From: Rhizobium sp. FKL33
GTDB lineage: Bacteria > Pseudomonadota > Alphaproteobacteria > Rhizobiales > Rhizobiaceae
NCBI RefSeq assembly: GCF_005222915.1
Contig: NZ_STFX01000021.1
Span: 1-64,000, forward strand
Reading direction: 5' to 3'
Length of the DNA: 64,000 nt
The position numbers and the translations under genes were made by a program. The notes under the pieces are model-generated. The model had not been told where the DNA came from, made no database searches, and saw nothing but the letters and a program-made list of their open reading frames with translations. This document shows, in pieces, positions 37,681 to 46,864 of this stretch (positions are counted from its first letter, which is position 1; each line of letters begins with the position of its first letter).

Positions 37681-38159
37681 GCATGTCCGCTATCCGGCGC
37701 GGCCATGCGCGTCGGATCCCAAGCGATCCCGCATTTCATTCCCCGCGAAAAAAAATCAAAAAAAATTCTGGCGATTTTTTCGGCCTCCCAGCCGTTTCAA
37801 CAGCCTTGGCGCGTCATCACATGTCCTGCCTCAGCCCGGCACAAACTGTTTCGTCCTGGCACAGCGCGGCGTCCCACCCATCCATTACATCAGGATATGC
37901 GATGACCCTGAAAAATTCTGCAGCCAATTCATAGGGATACCGGCATTCCGCTAAAACTTTCGTCAGATTTGGCGCGAATTCGCCGCTGATTTTCGCTTAA
38001 ATCTCATCGATCTTTATTCAAGTATACATCGCATTAAAATCAATCTTTATTCAAAGTATAGAACAGTTCTATTCTTATTTGTATTTGATTGTATCGCGCA
38101 TTTTCGCGAGCAATAAAAAAGCATGTGTCATTGTCTTCTCAACACGGGGAGACAAAAAC
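37681..38159. other. Long AT-rich intergenic region with direct repeat and palindrome
   Basis: About 480 nt without a credible gene. The distal half is strikingly AT-rich. ATCTTTATTCAAGTATA (38010-38026) recurs as ATCTTTATTCAAAGTATA (38043-38060), directly followed by the palindrome AGAACAGTTCT (38060-38070). These lie about 90-150 nt upstream of the cysteine-protease gene and look like regulator sites or a promoter with an UP-like element. Confidence 0.55.
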
Positions 38160-38762
38160 ATGATCGACGCAAGAAAAATCAAAGTAATATTCGCCACCGC
38201 AGTCATGACTGCGGCAGCGAGCGCAGCCTTCGCCTACTCGCCGAATATGGTGACGCTCGGAAAGACCAACCCGCCGATCGGCCATTACGAATTCTGCCGC
38301 GACAATCCCGGCGCCTGCTCGGCGAAACAGGATGACAACGGCCCGATGCAGCTCACCGAAGCGGCGTGGAAGACGATCCTGAAGGTGAATTACGACGTCA
38401 ACACCAGGGTCCAGCCGCTGACAGACCAGGAGATCTACGGCGTCGAGGAAAAATGGGCTTATCCGACCGATGTCGGCGACTGCGAAGACTATGTGCTCTT
38501 GAAGCAGAAACTGCTGGTGAAGAAGGGTTTCTCGCCTGCGGATCTGTTGATCACCGTCGTGCTGCAGCCGAACGGCGAAGGCCATGCCGTGCTGACCGTG
38601 CGCACCGATCGCGGCGACTTCGTGCTCGACAACATGCGCAACAAGGTCCTGCTCTGGGCCGACACCGAATACACCTATCTCAAGCGTCAATCGACGCTCA
38701 GCGCCGCCAAATGGGTGAAGATCGAAGACGATCGCGCCCCCGTCGTCGGCAGCTTGAACTGA
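38160..38762 (+). CDS. Transglutaminase-like cysteine proteinase (BTLCP/DUF920 family)
   Basis: 200 residues from the ATG at 38160 after GGGGAGACAAAAAC. A signal peptide (KVIFATAVMTAAASAAFA) is cleaved before YSPNMV, so the protein is periplasmic. The catalytic triad is visible: Cys in VGDCEDYVLLK, His in EGHAVLTVRT and Asp in FVLDNMRN. Relatives such as LapG cleave adhesins at a double-alanine site under c-di-GMP control, but this stand-alone form is common in Hyphomicrobiales and has no adhesin or LapD partner here. The AT-rich upstream region suggests strong or regulated transcription. Confidence 0.88.
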   Translation: MIDARKIKVIFATAVMTAAASAAFAYSPNMVTLGKTNPPIGHYEFCRDNPGACSAKQDDNGPMQLTEAAWKTILKVNYDVNTRVQPLTDQEIYGVEEKWAYPTDVGDCEDYVLLKQKLLVKKGFSPADLLITVVLQPNGEGHAVLTVRTDRGDFVLDNMRNKVLLWADTEYTYLKRQSTLSAAKWVKIEDDRAPVVGSLN

Positions 38763-38844
38763 TTGCATGATTGCGGCTTACGCCGCGCATTGACCCTCCA
38801 AGGGCCGGTCACGTCCCCAATCCCCGTCCGACCGAGCCCTCATT

Positions 38845-38878
38845 GCCGGTCCCGTTGTCCCCGGGACCGGCTTTTTTT
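38845..38878 (+). terminator. Terminator after the cysteine-proteinase gene
   Basis: GCCGGTCCCG and CGGGACCGG enclose a TTGTCC loop and are followed by seven T residues. It overlaps the last codon of the convergent gene ending at 38877. Confidence 0.88.
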
Positions 38879-39191
38879 ATCCGTGTATCTGCTTGAGCAG
38901 CCCGATCAGCGTCAGCCCATAAAGCCAGGCCCAGCAGACGATGGCGACGGCGGACAGACCGAGCTGGCCGCCCCGCAAGCCGCCCGATCGGATTTCGGCC
39001 ACCACGCGTTCCCAGAAAAGAGCCGGACCGGCGATCAACGCGAAAAGCCAGAACAGCGCGCGGCGCTGAAGAGCTTGATTTTGCCCATGCTCGGGCAGTC
39101 CGTCAAACATCAGCCGGCACGAGTCCAGGATAGCCAAAGGCGCGGCCAGGCCGATGACCAGACAGACAACGATATCGCTCGCTTCCAACAT
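38877..39191 (-). CDS. Small membrane protein
   Basis: 104 residues from the ATG at 39191 after GGAAGTGGCACA; the longer frame to 39467 is not needed. Three hydrophobic segments are visible: SDIVVCLVIGLAAPLAIL, LFWLFALIAGPALF and LGLSAVAIVCWAWLYGLTL. I recognise it only as a type of short uncharacterised inner-membrane protein found in Hyphomicrobiales. The stop codon overlaps the T tail of the convergent terminator. Confidence 0.7.
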   Translation of the reverse strand: MLEASDIVVCLVIGLAAPLAILDSCRLMFDGLPEHGQNQALQRRALFWLFALIAGPALFWERVVAEIRSGGLRGGQLGLSAVAIVCWAWLYGLTLIGLLKQIHG

Positions 39192-39331
39192 GTGCCACTT
39201 CCATCCACAACCGAGGGTCATTGTAGGCGACGCAATTTCCGGGCCAGACGCCGCATCCAGCTCGACACAGGCCTGCCGCTCTAGCAATTTCCCGGAACCA
39301 TGGTTTGATCGGCCCCTGCAGGAGAGCCCGG

Positions 39332-40063
39332 ATGAGTGACGACGATTCGGAACCGGACGAAGCGCCGCTTCTGTCGACTTCGCTTCTGTGGAAGATCGTC
39401 GCCGGCCTCGCGGCGCTCTCGGTGGCGTCCCTGCTATTATCCTACGGCGCCACGCGTTACGGCGCATGGCTCGCCCAGGACGGCCGCACCGAATCGGAAG
39501 AGCCTGTCGCCGTCACGATCGGCCAGGACACTCTGGTGCTGCCCGCCAACATGTTTCGTTTTGCCGAGCAGCGAAAGACCGGCGGCGCCGATCAGGTCGA
39601 TATCGTCGTGACATGGCCGGAAATGAAGGGCTATTCGGCCGCGACAGCCGCCCGCTTCAACAAGGCCGCAGATGACGGCAATCTTCTTTTCCTGCAATAC
39701 AGCCAGAGCGTGATGTCGAGGGATATGTCCGGACGGCTGGAACCGATTTACAGACGGCTGTTTTCCGGCGAGCCGCAATCGGGCCCCGGCGGCCTCGTCC
39801 TGCATCGGCTCGACCCCAAGGCCGGCTATGGCGAAGAAGTGATCCTGACCGGCGACGAGAGCGGCGAAACGCCGTTCGTCGCCCGCTGCATTCTCCCAAA
39901 GACGGCCAGAGACGCCACATCGAGCGATTGCCAGCGCGACATCCATGTCGGCCGCGATCTTACGCTGCTCTATCGCTTCTCGTCCGCCCTCCTGCCGCAA
40001 TGGCGCGAACTCGAGCGATCCGTCCGCCGCTTCTCCGATCAGCGGCTTAACCTTTCGCCTTGA
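39332..40063 (+). CDS. Hypothetical membrane-anchored protein
   Basis: 243 residues from the ATG at 39332 after AGGAGAGCCCGG. An acidic N-terminus (SDDDSEPDEAPLL) precedes one transmembrane helix (IVAGLAALSVASLLLSYGA), so the C-terminal 190 residues should be periplasmic. No family recognised. The two Cys in RCILPKTARDATSSDCQRD could form a disulfide. It precedes a peptidoglycan carboxypeptidase gene on the same strand, hinting at an envelope role. Confidence 0.78.
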   Translation: MSDDDSEPDEAPLLSTSLLWKIVAGLAALSVASLLLSYGATRYGAWLAQDGRTESEEPVAVTIGQDTLVLPANMFRFAEQRKTGGADQVDIVVTWPEMKGYSAATAARFNKAADDGNLLFLQYSQSVMSRDMSGRLEPIYRRLFSGEPQSGPGGLVLHRLDPKAGYGEEVILTGDESGETPFVARCILPKTARDATSSDCQRDIHVGRDLTLLYRFSSALLPQWRELERSVRRFSDQRLNLSP

Positions 40064-40243
40064 GCCCGCTCGAAAACCGGCCCTGCGCGGATGTTCACGA
40101 AACGTCCCAAAATGCGGCGTTTCCGGGATTTTGGCCCGCTTTCCGACGCCCCGTCAACGGTTTGGTAACGCTAACGACCTATCTTGCCATTTCGAACTCT
40201 CGGCCTTTTTCAGGTCAGCGCAACAGAAGCAAAGAGTAGCATA

Positions 40244-41725
40244 GTGTCGAAGCCCACATTCTCGTTGCCCTCCCTCAGGGGGAAATGCGTCCTTTTCGCA
40301 AAAACCGTTTGCTCGATGGCTGTGGCGGCCACGCTTGTTTTCGCCAGCGCCTCGGAATCCCTCGCCGGCCCCAAGCCGGCTTCGATCGTTATCGACGCCC
40401 GCAACGGCAAGGTCCTGCATCAGGAAGATCCCGATGGCCTGCGCTATCCCGCGTCGTTGACCAAGATGATGACGCTCTATCTGGTGTTTGACGCGCTCGA
40501 ATCCGGCCGGATTTCGCTGAAGACCAAGATCACCATGTCCAAGCACGCCGCGTCCCAGTCGCCGACCAAGCTCGGCATCGGCGCCGGCCGCTCCTTTACG
40601 GTGGAACAGGGCATCCTGTCTCTGGTCACGCTGTCGGCCAATGACTGCTCCACCGCATTCGCCGAATTCCTCGGCGGCAGCGAGCCCCGCTTCGGCAAGA
40701 TGATGACAGCCAAAGCGCGCAGCCTCGGCATGAGCCGCACCATCTATGTCAACGCCAACGGTCTGCCCGACAGCCGCCAGGTGACGACGGCCCGCGACCA
40801 GGCCCGCCTCAGCCTCGCGCTGCGCAAGCATTTTCCGCAATATTACGGTTACTTCCAGACCCGCAGCTTCACGTATGGCAAGCGCGTGATCGGCAACCAC
40901 AACCGTCTGCTCGGCGTCGTCCGCGGCGTCGACGGCATCAAGACCGGCTTCACCCGCGCCGCCGGCTTCAACCTGGCCACCTCCGCCAAACTCGACGGCC
41001 GTTCGATCGTCGCCGTCGTGCTCGGCAGCCCCTCGGGCGGCGCCCGCAACGCCAAGATGACCCGTCTGGTCCAGGCCTATCTTCCCAAGGCGTCCCGCAA
41101 GGGCGATGGCGAGGCTTTCGTGTCCATGGCCTCCAAGAACGCCGTGCAAACCGCCTATGCAGCACCGTCTTCGGATGACGCGCCGGCGATGCAGGTCGCT
41201 TCAGCCGATCACAGCCTCGACCTGCCGCATAAGGGTCCGGTTCCGGAAGCCCGTTATGACGACGCCGCTCAGGGCCAGGAACTGCAGGCCGACGCCGCCG
41301 ACACCGTGCCGGTGATCCGCGCCAAGACGGTCAAGATCACCAAGACCGCCTCGCTCGACAATTCGGTCGGCGCGCCGGACACCAGCGGCCTCTCCGAAAT
41401 CCCCGAGCGTCCGGTCGCCGAAACCCAGAAGGTCGACACCGTCACCACCGCTTCCACCGCGTCGTCGGAATCCTACGGCAAGGGCTGGGTGATCCAGGTC
41501 GGCACCGCCTCCGAGCGCAAGGAAGCCATGAACATCCTCGATCGCGTCAAGGACAAGGGCGGCCGCGCGCTTCGCTCCGCCACCCCCTTCGCCATGGCCT
41601 TCTCCAATGGCGGCGCCCAGGTCTATCGCGCCCGGTTCGGCGGCTTCGCCGACCAGAACGCCGCCGTCAACGCCTGCAAGGCGCTGAAGCGCAAGGGCGT
41701 CGGCTGCTGGGCCGCGATGCAATAA
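40244..41725 (+). CDS. D-alanyl-D-alanine carboxypeptidase with C-terminal SPOR domain
   Basis: 493 residues from the GTG at 40244; a TTG at 40184 would add 20 residues. A signal peptide (AKTVCSMAVAATLVFASASE) targets the periplasm. The penicillin-binding motifs of the peptidase S11 family are intact: SLTK (SxxK), SAN and KTG in GIKTGFTRAAG. A linker of about 130 residues leads to a C-terminal SPOR domain (about 420-493, WVIQVGTASERKEAMNIL onward) that binds denuded glycan at the septum. It trims stem peptides at the division site. Gene names vary (dacC, dacF), so none is given. Confidence 0.93.
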   Translation: MSKPTFSLPSLRGKCVLFAKTVCSMAVAATLVFASASESLAGPKPASIVIDARNGKVLHQEDPDGLRYPASLTKMMTLYLVFDALESGRISLKTKITMSKHAASQSPTKLGIGAGRSFTVEQGILSLVTLSANDCSTAFAEFLGGSEPRFGKMMTAKARSLGMSRTIYVNANGLPDSRQVTTARDQARLSLALRKHFPQYYGYFQTRSFTYGKRVIGNHNRLLGVVRGVDGIKTGFTRAAGFNLATSAKLDGRSIVAVVLGSPSGGARNAKMTRLVQAYLPKASRKGDGEAFVSMASKNAVQTAYAAPSSDDAPAMQVASADHSLDLPHKGPVPEARYDDAAQGQELQADAADTVPVIRAKTVKITKTASLDNSVGAPDTSGLSEIPERPVAETQKVDTVTTASTASSESYGKGWVIQVGTASERKEAMNILDRVKDKGGRALRSATPFAMAFSNGGAQVYRARFGGFADQNAAVNACKALKRKGVGCWAAMQ

Positions 41726-41806
41726 GTTCAACGAATCTGGCCGCGGCGTGCGTTTTCGCCGCGGTCGCACGGAAACCTCGATTTTGTATTGCGTACGAGG
41801 CCCCTC

Positions 41807-42073
41807 ATGTCCAACACGCCGCATTCAGACCTGCGCGATGAAAGCAATCGTAAAGCCTATGGCAAGAGCCTCGGCCTGCTGCCGCTGCACGAAGCCGCCC
41901 TCAAGCTCGCCGGCATGGGATTGAACCGATCCCATGACAAGACCAAGGATCTGGTGGCGATGCTGCTCAGCCACGGCGCCCGCGCCTGGCGCGCCAACCA
42001 GCCGCAGGCGGACCTGCATCTTCATGTCCGCTCGCCGCGGGGAAAGACGCCGGTCCGGCTGAGAATGCGCTGA
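41807..42073 (+). CDS. Small hypothetical protein
   Basis: 88 residues from the ATG at 41807 after GAGGCCCC. Basic, soluble, helical. No family recognised. A clean terminator hairpin follows at 42100, which supports a real transcription unit. Confidence 0.65.
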   Translation: MSNTPHSDLRDESNRKAYGKSLGLLPLHEAALKLAGMGLNRSHDKTKDLVAMLLSHGARAWRANQPQADLHLHVRSPRGKTPVRLRMR

Positions 42074-42099
42074 CTGGAAAAGATGGAACAACGGAAAAT

Positions 42100-42125
42100 G
42101 GCGGGGCCGCGAGGCTCCGCCTTTT
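42100..42125 (+). terminator. Terminator after the 88-residue gene
   Basis: GGCGG-GGCC and GGCT-CCGCC form an imperfect stem followed by T4. It also lies at the end of the convergent DUF1489 gene. Confidence 0.65.
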
Positions 42126-42130
42126 GCGTT

Positions 42131-42562
42131 TCAGAGCAGGCCCAATTCCGCGAGCTCGCGCTTGAGGTCGGCCGGCATTTCGCCCTGGCCGCCGCTCAGC
42201 AGATCCTGGGGCGCTTCCTTCGCGTCGAGATAGCGCCAGCCCTGGAAGGGCCGCTTGGGCTGCGGCATGGTTTCGATCACCTCCGGCGCCAGCAACAGCC
42301 GGCAGCGGCCGATGCCTTCGTTGTCGGTGAACTCCTCGATGCCCATCAGCTGCTGTCGCGCCGACAGAACGCCCTTGATCACCCAATAGAGCGATCCGCC
42401 GTCGAGCAGTTCTTCCATGCGTTTCGGTACCATGCGGGTGACATGGGCGGAATGCGGTTCGAGACCGGCCGAGACGGCGAGGCGGCAGCGTTCGTCCACC
42501 CATTCGCGAAGATCTTCGATCGATTCGGCGCCGACGCAGAGTTTGATGAGATGAAGAGCCAT
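42131..42562 (-). CDS. DUF1489 family protein
   Basis: 143 residues, full length for DUF1489, a family of alphaproteobacterial proteins without known function. Family segments: HLIKLCVGAESIEDL, THVTRMVPKR-like AHVTRMVPKRMEELLDGGSL and FQGWRYL. Soluble, cytosolic. ATG start at 42562. Confidence 0.88.
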   Translation of the reverse strand: MALHLIKLCVGAESIEDLREWVDERCRLAVSAGLEPHSAHVTRMVPKRMEELLDGGSLYWVIKGVLSARQQLMGIEEFTDNEGIGRCRLLLAPEVIETMPQPKRPFQGWRYLDAKEAPQDLLSGGQGEMPADLKRELAELGLL

Positions 42563-42647
42563 GGCCTCTTCTCCGCCAGCCCGGCCTCCGCGTCAATGGC
42601 GGGACGCGGAGGATCAACAGGCGTATCGGCCTGATATCAGGATCAGG

Positions 42648-44051
42648 TCAGCATTCCACCACATTGACGGCGAGGCCGCCGGTGGAGGTTTCCTTATACT
42701 TCTCGCTCATGTCGTGGCCGGTCTGGCGCATGGTCTCGATGCAGGCGTCGAGCGGCACGAAATGCTGGCCGTCGCCCTTGAGCGCCAGGGACGCCGCCGT
42801 CACCGCCTTGACCGCGCCGAGCGCGTTGCGCTCGATGCAGGGCACCTGCACCAGGCCCGCGACGGGATCGCAGGTCATGCCGAGATGGTGCTCGAGCGCG
42901 ATTTCCGCGGCGTTCTCCACCTGCTCGGGCGTCGCGCCCATCACGGCGGCGAGACCGGCCGCGGCCATCGCCGCTGCGGACCCCACCTCGCCCTGACAGC
43001 CGACTTCGGCGCCGGAGATCGAGGCGTTGTGCTTGATGATGCCGCCCACGGCCGCCGCCGTCAGCAGATAATCGCGAATGCCGTCCTGGTCCCAGTCCTC
43101 GTGGAAATGTTCGTAATAGCGGATCGTCGCCGGAATGACGCCGGCAGCGCCATTGGTGGGCGCGGTGACGATGCGGCCGCCGGCGGCGTTTTCCTCGTTC
43201 ACCGCCATGGCGTAGACCGACAGCCAGTCATTGGCGAGCAGCGGATTGGACTTGTTGGAGCGCCATTCCTCCTGCAGCTTGTCGTGGATCTGGCGGGCGC
43301 GGCGGCGAACCTTGAGGCCGCCCGGCATGATTCCCTCGACCTGCAGGCCGCGCTCGATGCAGGAGCGCATGGCGTCCCAGATCCGGTCGAGGCCGGCGTC
43401 GAGCGCCTCGCGGCTCATGGTCGCCTCTTCATTGGCCCGCTTCATCTGGGCGATGGTCAGGCCCGAGCGCGCCGCCATGTCGAGCATCTGCTTGGCGGTG
43501 GCGAAGGGATAGGGAACCTTCACCGCTTCGGGCTTCTTGGCCGCGGCGCGCATGCGTTCGAGTTCGAGATCCGTCACGACGAAACCGCCGCCGATCGAAT
43601 AATAGATCTGCTTGAGGAGCAATCGACCGGAGGAATCGAACGCCTGGAACAGCATGCCGTTGGCGTGGCCGGTCAGCGGCGTCTTCTTGTCGAGCACGAG
43701 ATCGTCCTTGGGACGGAAGGCGTAGCCGCCGCCATGCCCCGGCGGAGAAATGCGGCCGGACGCCTCGACCTCTGCGACCAGCGCGTCCATGCGGTCGGGA
43801 TCGACCGTGTCGGCCTTCGCGCCGGTCAGGCCGAGGATCACCGCGCGATCAGAACCATGGCCGATGCCGGTATGGGCGAGCGAGCCGTGCAGGCTGACCT
43901 TGATCGACGCGACCTTCGCGCCGGACGGACGCGGCCAGTCGGGCGACAGGATGAGATCGAGGAACAGATTGGCGGCCGTCATCGGCCCCATCGTATGCGA
44001 GCTCGACGGACCGATGCCGATCTTGAAAACGTCGAATACCGAAAGAAACAT
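42648..44051 (-). CDS. sdaA: L-serine ammonia-lyase, single-chain 4Fe-4S type
   Basis: Deaminates L-serine to pyruvate. 467 residues. The beta domain opens [19 protein letters not shown]. The alpha domain has the cluster-binding Cys residues in [19 protein letters not shown] and near the C-terminus (LDACIETM), with [13 protein letters not shown] before it. Single-chain architecture as in enterobacterial SdaA. Upstream (44052-44230) no glycine or other riboswitch was recognised. Confidence 0.95.
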   Translation of the reverse strand: MFLSVFDVFKIGIGPSSSHTMGPMTAANLFLDLILSPDWPRPSGAKVASIKVSLHGSLAHTGIGHGSDRAVILGLTGAKADTVDPDRMDALVAEVEASGRISPPGHGGGYAFRPKDDLVLDKKTPLTGHANGMLFQAFDSSGRLLLKQIYYSIGGGFVVTDLELERMRAAAKKPEAVKVPYPFATAKQMLDMAARSGLTIAQMKRANEEATMSREALDAGLDRIWDAMRSCIERGLQVEGIMPGGLKVRRRARQIHDKLQEEWRSNKSNPLLANDWLSVYAMAVNEENAAGGRIVTAPTNGAAGVIPATIRYYEHFHEDWDQDGIRDYLLTAAAVGGIIKHNASISGAEVGCQGEVGSAAAMAAAGLAAVMGATPEQVENAAEIALEHHLGMTCDPVAGLVQVPCIERNALGAVKAVTAASLALKGDGQHFVPLDACIETMRQTGHDMSEKYKETSTGGLAVNVVEC

Positions 44052-44230
44052 GAATTATCGCCTTCCGCCTGTCATGAGCTTTGCGCCCGACATTAGTATG
44101 GTTTTGACGATTGTCGCCTCCAAACTTCCGCCAGCGACTGGCACAGGGGCGACATGATGTCTTTTCACGCGCAAGCTCATCGGGCGATAAGTGTGCGTGA
44201 TTCTACGTTTCTGATGACGGACGGCGGCCC

Positions 44231-44923
44231 ATGACCCAACTGGACTACATCGCGATAGCCTATTTCGTGTTGCTCTGGGCGCTGTTCAACTGGGTGACGG
44301 GCGTTTCCCGGAAATTCAACCGCTTGAGCGTCACGCGCGGCATGGCCATTCATCGCGCCGCCTGGATTCGCAACTCGCTCAATCGCGACCTCAAGATGAT
44401 CGACACCCAGATCATGGCCGGCCTGCAGAACGGCACCGGCTTCTTCGCCTCGACGTCGATCCTGGCGCTGGGCGGCTGTTTCGCGCTGCTCGGCCAGACC
44501 GAACAGGTGCAGGCGATCTTCGCCGACCTTCCGGCCGTCTTCCACACCAGCCGCGCCGCCTTCGAACTCAAGGTCGGCGGTCTCGCCGCCGTGTTCGCCT
44601 ATTCCTTCTTCAAGTTCGGCTGGTCCTACCGGCTGTTCAACTATTGCTCGATCATGTTCGGCGGCCTGCCGATGCAATCAGAGGCGGAGAAGGACCCCGA
44701 AGGCGCGCGCCGCGCCGCCGAAGCCGTCATCGCCATGAACGTCATCGCCGCGAAAAACTTCAATGCCGGCCTGCGCGCCATATTTCTGTCCATCGGCTAT
44801 CTAGGGTGGTTCGTGAACGCCTACGCCTTCATGGCCATGACCACCTTCGTGTTCTTCGTCCTCATCCGCCGTCAGTTCTTCTCCGAAGCGCGCGACGCCA
44901 TCGTCCAAGGCATCGAAAATTGA
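44231..44923 (+). CDS. DUF599 family membrane protein
   Basis: 230 residues with four to five predicted helices (AIAYFVLLWALFNWV, STSILALGGCFALLG, GGLAAVFAYSFFKFGWSY, FLSIGYLGWFVNAYAFMAM). It carries the DUF599 signature WIRNSLNRDLKMIDTQIMAG. Function unknown. The next gene starts at a TTG that overlaps the stop codon, so the two are translationally coupled. Confidence 0.85.
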   Translation: MTQLDYIAIAYFVLLWALFNWVTGVSRKFNRLSVTRGMAIHRAAWIRNSLNRDLKMIDTQIMAGLQNGTGFFASTSILALGGCFALLGQTEQVQAIFADLPAVFHTSRAAFELKVGGLAAVFAYSFFKFGWSYRLFNYCSIMFGGLPMQSEAEKDPEGARRAAEAVIAMNVIAAKNFNAGLRAIFLSIGYLGWFVNAYAFMAMTTFVFFVLIRRQFFSEARDAIVQGIEN

Positions 44924-45894
44924 GTTCAGATAATTCCACTCAGGCCCTGGCGCCGAAACAGCGACAGGCCTGGCTCGACATCGCCCGTGGTTTGGCGTTG
45001 TTTCCGATGGCGAGCTATCACTTCATGTGGGATCTCGCCGATTTCGGCTATCTGGCCGCCGACTTCCCCACATCCGGTTGGCCGAAGATCTATGCGCGCG
45101 CCATCGCCTCCACCTTCCTGTTTCTGGCCGGCTATTCGCTCTATCTCGCGCATGGACAGGGCTTCAGAGCAAAGAGCTTCTTCAGGCGCCTCGGAGTGAT
45201 CGGGCTCGCCGCAGGCGCGGTGTCGCTCGGCACCTATCTGTGGATGCCCGGCGGTTTCATCTATTTCGGCATCCTGCACGCCATGGCGACCGCCAGCATC
45301 ATCGGTCTCGCCTTTTTGCGCGCGCCCGTGCTTCTGACGCTTGTCGCCGCGGTCGCCGCCTTCGCCGCCCCGCATGTCATTCCGCTCGGCGGCGTCTTCA
45401 ACGAACCCTGGCTCTGGTGGTTGGGGCTCGCCGACCAGAACCGGCCCTCCTTCGACTTCGTGCCGATGCTGCCCTGGCTCGCGCCATTCCTCACCGGCCT
45501 GGCCGTCAGCAAGTTCGTCGGCGCCCGTCTGCCGGCGCCAGCAAATAAGCTGGGGATAACGGCACAAAATCGCTGGAAAATCATTGTCGCCACTATCGGG
45601 CGACACAGTCTCGTCTTTTATCTACTGCATCAACCGGTGCTGATTGCGATTCTTTACGGGGTAAGTTTCGTAGCTCCGCCGCCAGTGGTGGATCCGAGCG
45701 AAGCCTATATCCAGAATTGCCGACCTAGTTGCGAACGAAACCAGACTCCGGGCTTTTGCCAGTCATTTTGCGACTGCACGCTGGAGTCGCTTTCTAAAAC
45801 CGATTTGCTCGCGTCATTCCAGTCTGGCGCAATCTCGGTAAGCGATGATCGGATCAAGGATATCGCATTCCAGTGCAGCATTCGCTCCGAATAG
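44920..45894 (+). CDS. DUF1624/heparan-alpha-glucosaminide N-acetyltransferase-like membrane protein with Cys-rich tail
   Basis: 324 residues from a TTG at 44920 that overlaps the DUF599 stop codon (TTGA). The membrane domain opens RQAWLDIARGLALFPMASYH, the HGSNAT/DUF1624 signature, and has about eight helices ending in SLVFYLLHQPVLIAILYG. The last 70 residues are unlike the core: eight Cys, including CRPSCERN and CQSFCDCTLE. This may be a disulfide-bonded or metal-binding periplasmic domain. Family members are thought to acylate sugars across the membrane, but acceptor is unknown. Confidence 0.82.
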   Translation: MSSDNSTQALAPKQRQAWLDIARGLALFPMASYHFMWDLADFGYLAADFPTSGWPKIYARAIASTFLFLAGYSLYLAHGQGFRAKSFFRRLGVIGLAAGAVSLGTYLWMPGGFIYFGILHAMATASIIGLAFLRAPVLLTLVAAVAAFAAPHVIPLGGVFNEPWLWWLGLADQNRPSFDFVPMLPWLAPFLTGLAVSKFVGARLPAPANKLGITAQNRWKIIVATIGRHSLVFYLLHQPVLIAILYGVSFVAPPPVVDPSEAYIQNCRPSCERNQTPGFCQSFCDCTLESLSKTDLLASFQSGAISVSDDRIKDIAFQCSIRSE

Positions 45895-45908
45895 GAGCAC
45901 AATGGCGG

Positions 45909-46391
45909 ATGGACGAGATGAATGTATATCGCGCAAGACCGGTAACTTATCCCTGGCCGACAGCGTTTTTCCTGATCATACTGCCGCTTTCCACTTTATG
46001 TTACAAAGTCGCGCCGATCCATTTGCTGAACGGCGTGCCGATGCTCCGGATCGTCATTTCGAGCCTGATGATTGCGGCGGGTCTTTTTCTTGCGATTGCG
46101 GCCATGGTGTCGTTGAAGCGGCATCACACCGCGCTCGGCTCGATGAAGAACACATCGCGGCTGGTGACGTCGGGTCCGTTCCGGTTGACGCGCAATCCCA
46201 TCTATCTCGGCTACACCATCGCTGCGCTCGGCGTGGCCCTGGCGGCCAACAATCTCTGGACCGCCGGTCTCGCCCTCTGCGCGGCCATCGCCACCCATCT
46301 CTGGGTCATCAGACGCGAAGAACAATTCCTGCAGGCGCGTTTCGGATACGAATTCGAACGCTATCGCCAGCGCACCCGCCCCTGGCTCTGA
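45909..46391 (+). CDS. Isoprenylcysteine carboxyl methyltransferase-like membrane protein
   Basis: 160 residues from the ATG at 45909, 11 nt after TAGGAG. Four hydrophobic helices. The C-terminal half has the PEMT/ICMT signature RLTRNPIYLGYTIAALGVAL and ends EEQFLQARFGYEFERYRQRT, the usual SAM-binding motif of this superfamily. Bacterial members methylate varied lipid or small-molecule substrates; true protein prenyl-cysteine methylation is unlikely. Confidence 0.82.
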   Translation: MDEMNVYRARPVTYPWPTAFFLIILPLSTLCYKVAPIHLLNGVPMLRIVISSLMIAAGLFLAIAAMVSLKRHHTALGSMKNTSRLVTSGPFRLTRNPIYLGYTIAALGVALAANNLWTAGLALCAAIATHLWVIRREEQFLQARFGYEFERYRQRTRPWL

Positions 46392-46409
46392 ACCAATCAA
46401 TTCAGCATA

Positions 46410-46802
46410 TCAGGTGGAAACGCCGATTTCCGCCAGCCGGTTGAGACAGGACTCCTCGATGCTGTCCAATTCGGAAATCGTCTCGTCGATGTCGCGGCGC
46501 TTCTGCCTGAGATCATCGCGCTTTTCATCGACCTTGTGCATCAGCAATTTCAACTGACCCACTTCGCCCGGCGGCTCCTTGTAGACCTGGATGATCTCAC
46601 GGATTTCGGCGATGGTGAAGCCGATGCGGCGGCCGCGCAGGATCTGGGCGATCAGATGCCGGTCGGCCTGCCGGTAGAGCCGGGTGCGGCCGCGACGTTC
46701 GGGATGAATGAGGCCTTCATCCTCGTAAAACCGGAGCGTGCGCGTGGAAATGTCGAATTCCCGCGTCAACTCGGTTATACTGTAAAACTTGCTCACTGCC
46801 AT
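46410..46802 (-). CDS. MerR family transcriptional regulator
   Basis: 130 residues. The N-terminal winged helix is YSITELTREFDISTRTLRFYEDEGLI, followed by RLYRQADRHLIAQILRGRRIG. A long dimerisation coiled coil (VDEKRDDLRQKRRDIDETIS) comes next. There are no paired metal-binding Cys; the only Cys is in EESCLNRL. This fits the LiuR/AcuR-like group that controls acyl or alcohol catabolism. Its own promoter holds TTTACGTCAAGGTCAA between -35 and -10, so it is likely autoregulated. The same site, one base different, precedes the GMC gene at 53097-54707. Confidence 0.9.
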   Translation of the reverse strand: MAVSKFYSITELTREFDISTRTLRFYEDEGLIHPERRGRTRLYRQADRHLIAQILRGRRIGFTIAEIREIIQVYKEPPGEVGQLKLLMHKVDEKRDDLRQKRRDIDETISELDSIEESCLNRLAEIGVST

Positions 46803-46829
46803 GCCCGCCGCCGATTATGAATTGGCGCA

Positions 46830-46858
46830 ATTCTAATTGACCTTGACGTAAAAGTCAA
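46830..46858 (-). promoter_or_regulatory. merR promoter with MerR-type operator in the spacer
   Basis: On the minus strand TTGACT (46853-46858), a 17-nt spacer, then TAGAAT (46830-46835). The spacer contains TTTACGTCAAGGTCAA (46837-46852). MerR regulators bind between -35 and -10, so position and sequence both fit an operator. The start codon is 35 nt from its edge. Confidence 0.7.
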
Positions 46859-46864
46859 TTTTTC

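Noticed and set aside
44052-44230. Possible glycine or serine riboswitch upstream of sdaA
   Set aside because: No conserved gcvT-type core could be found on either strand.
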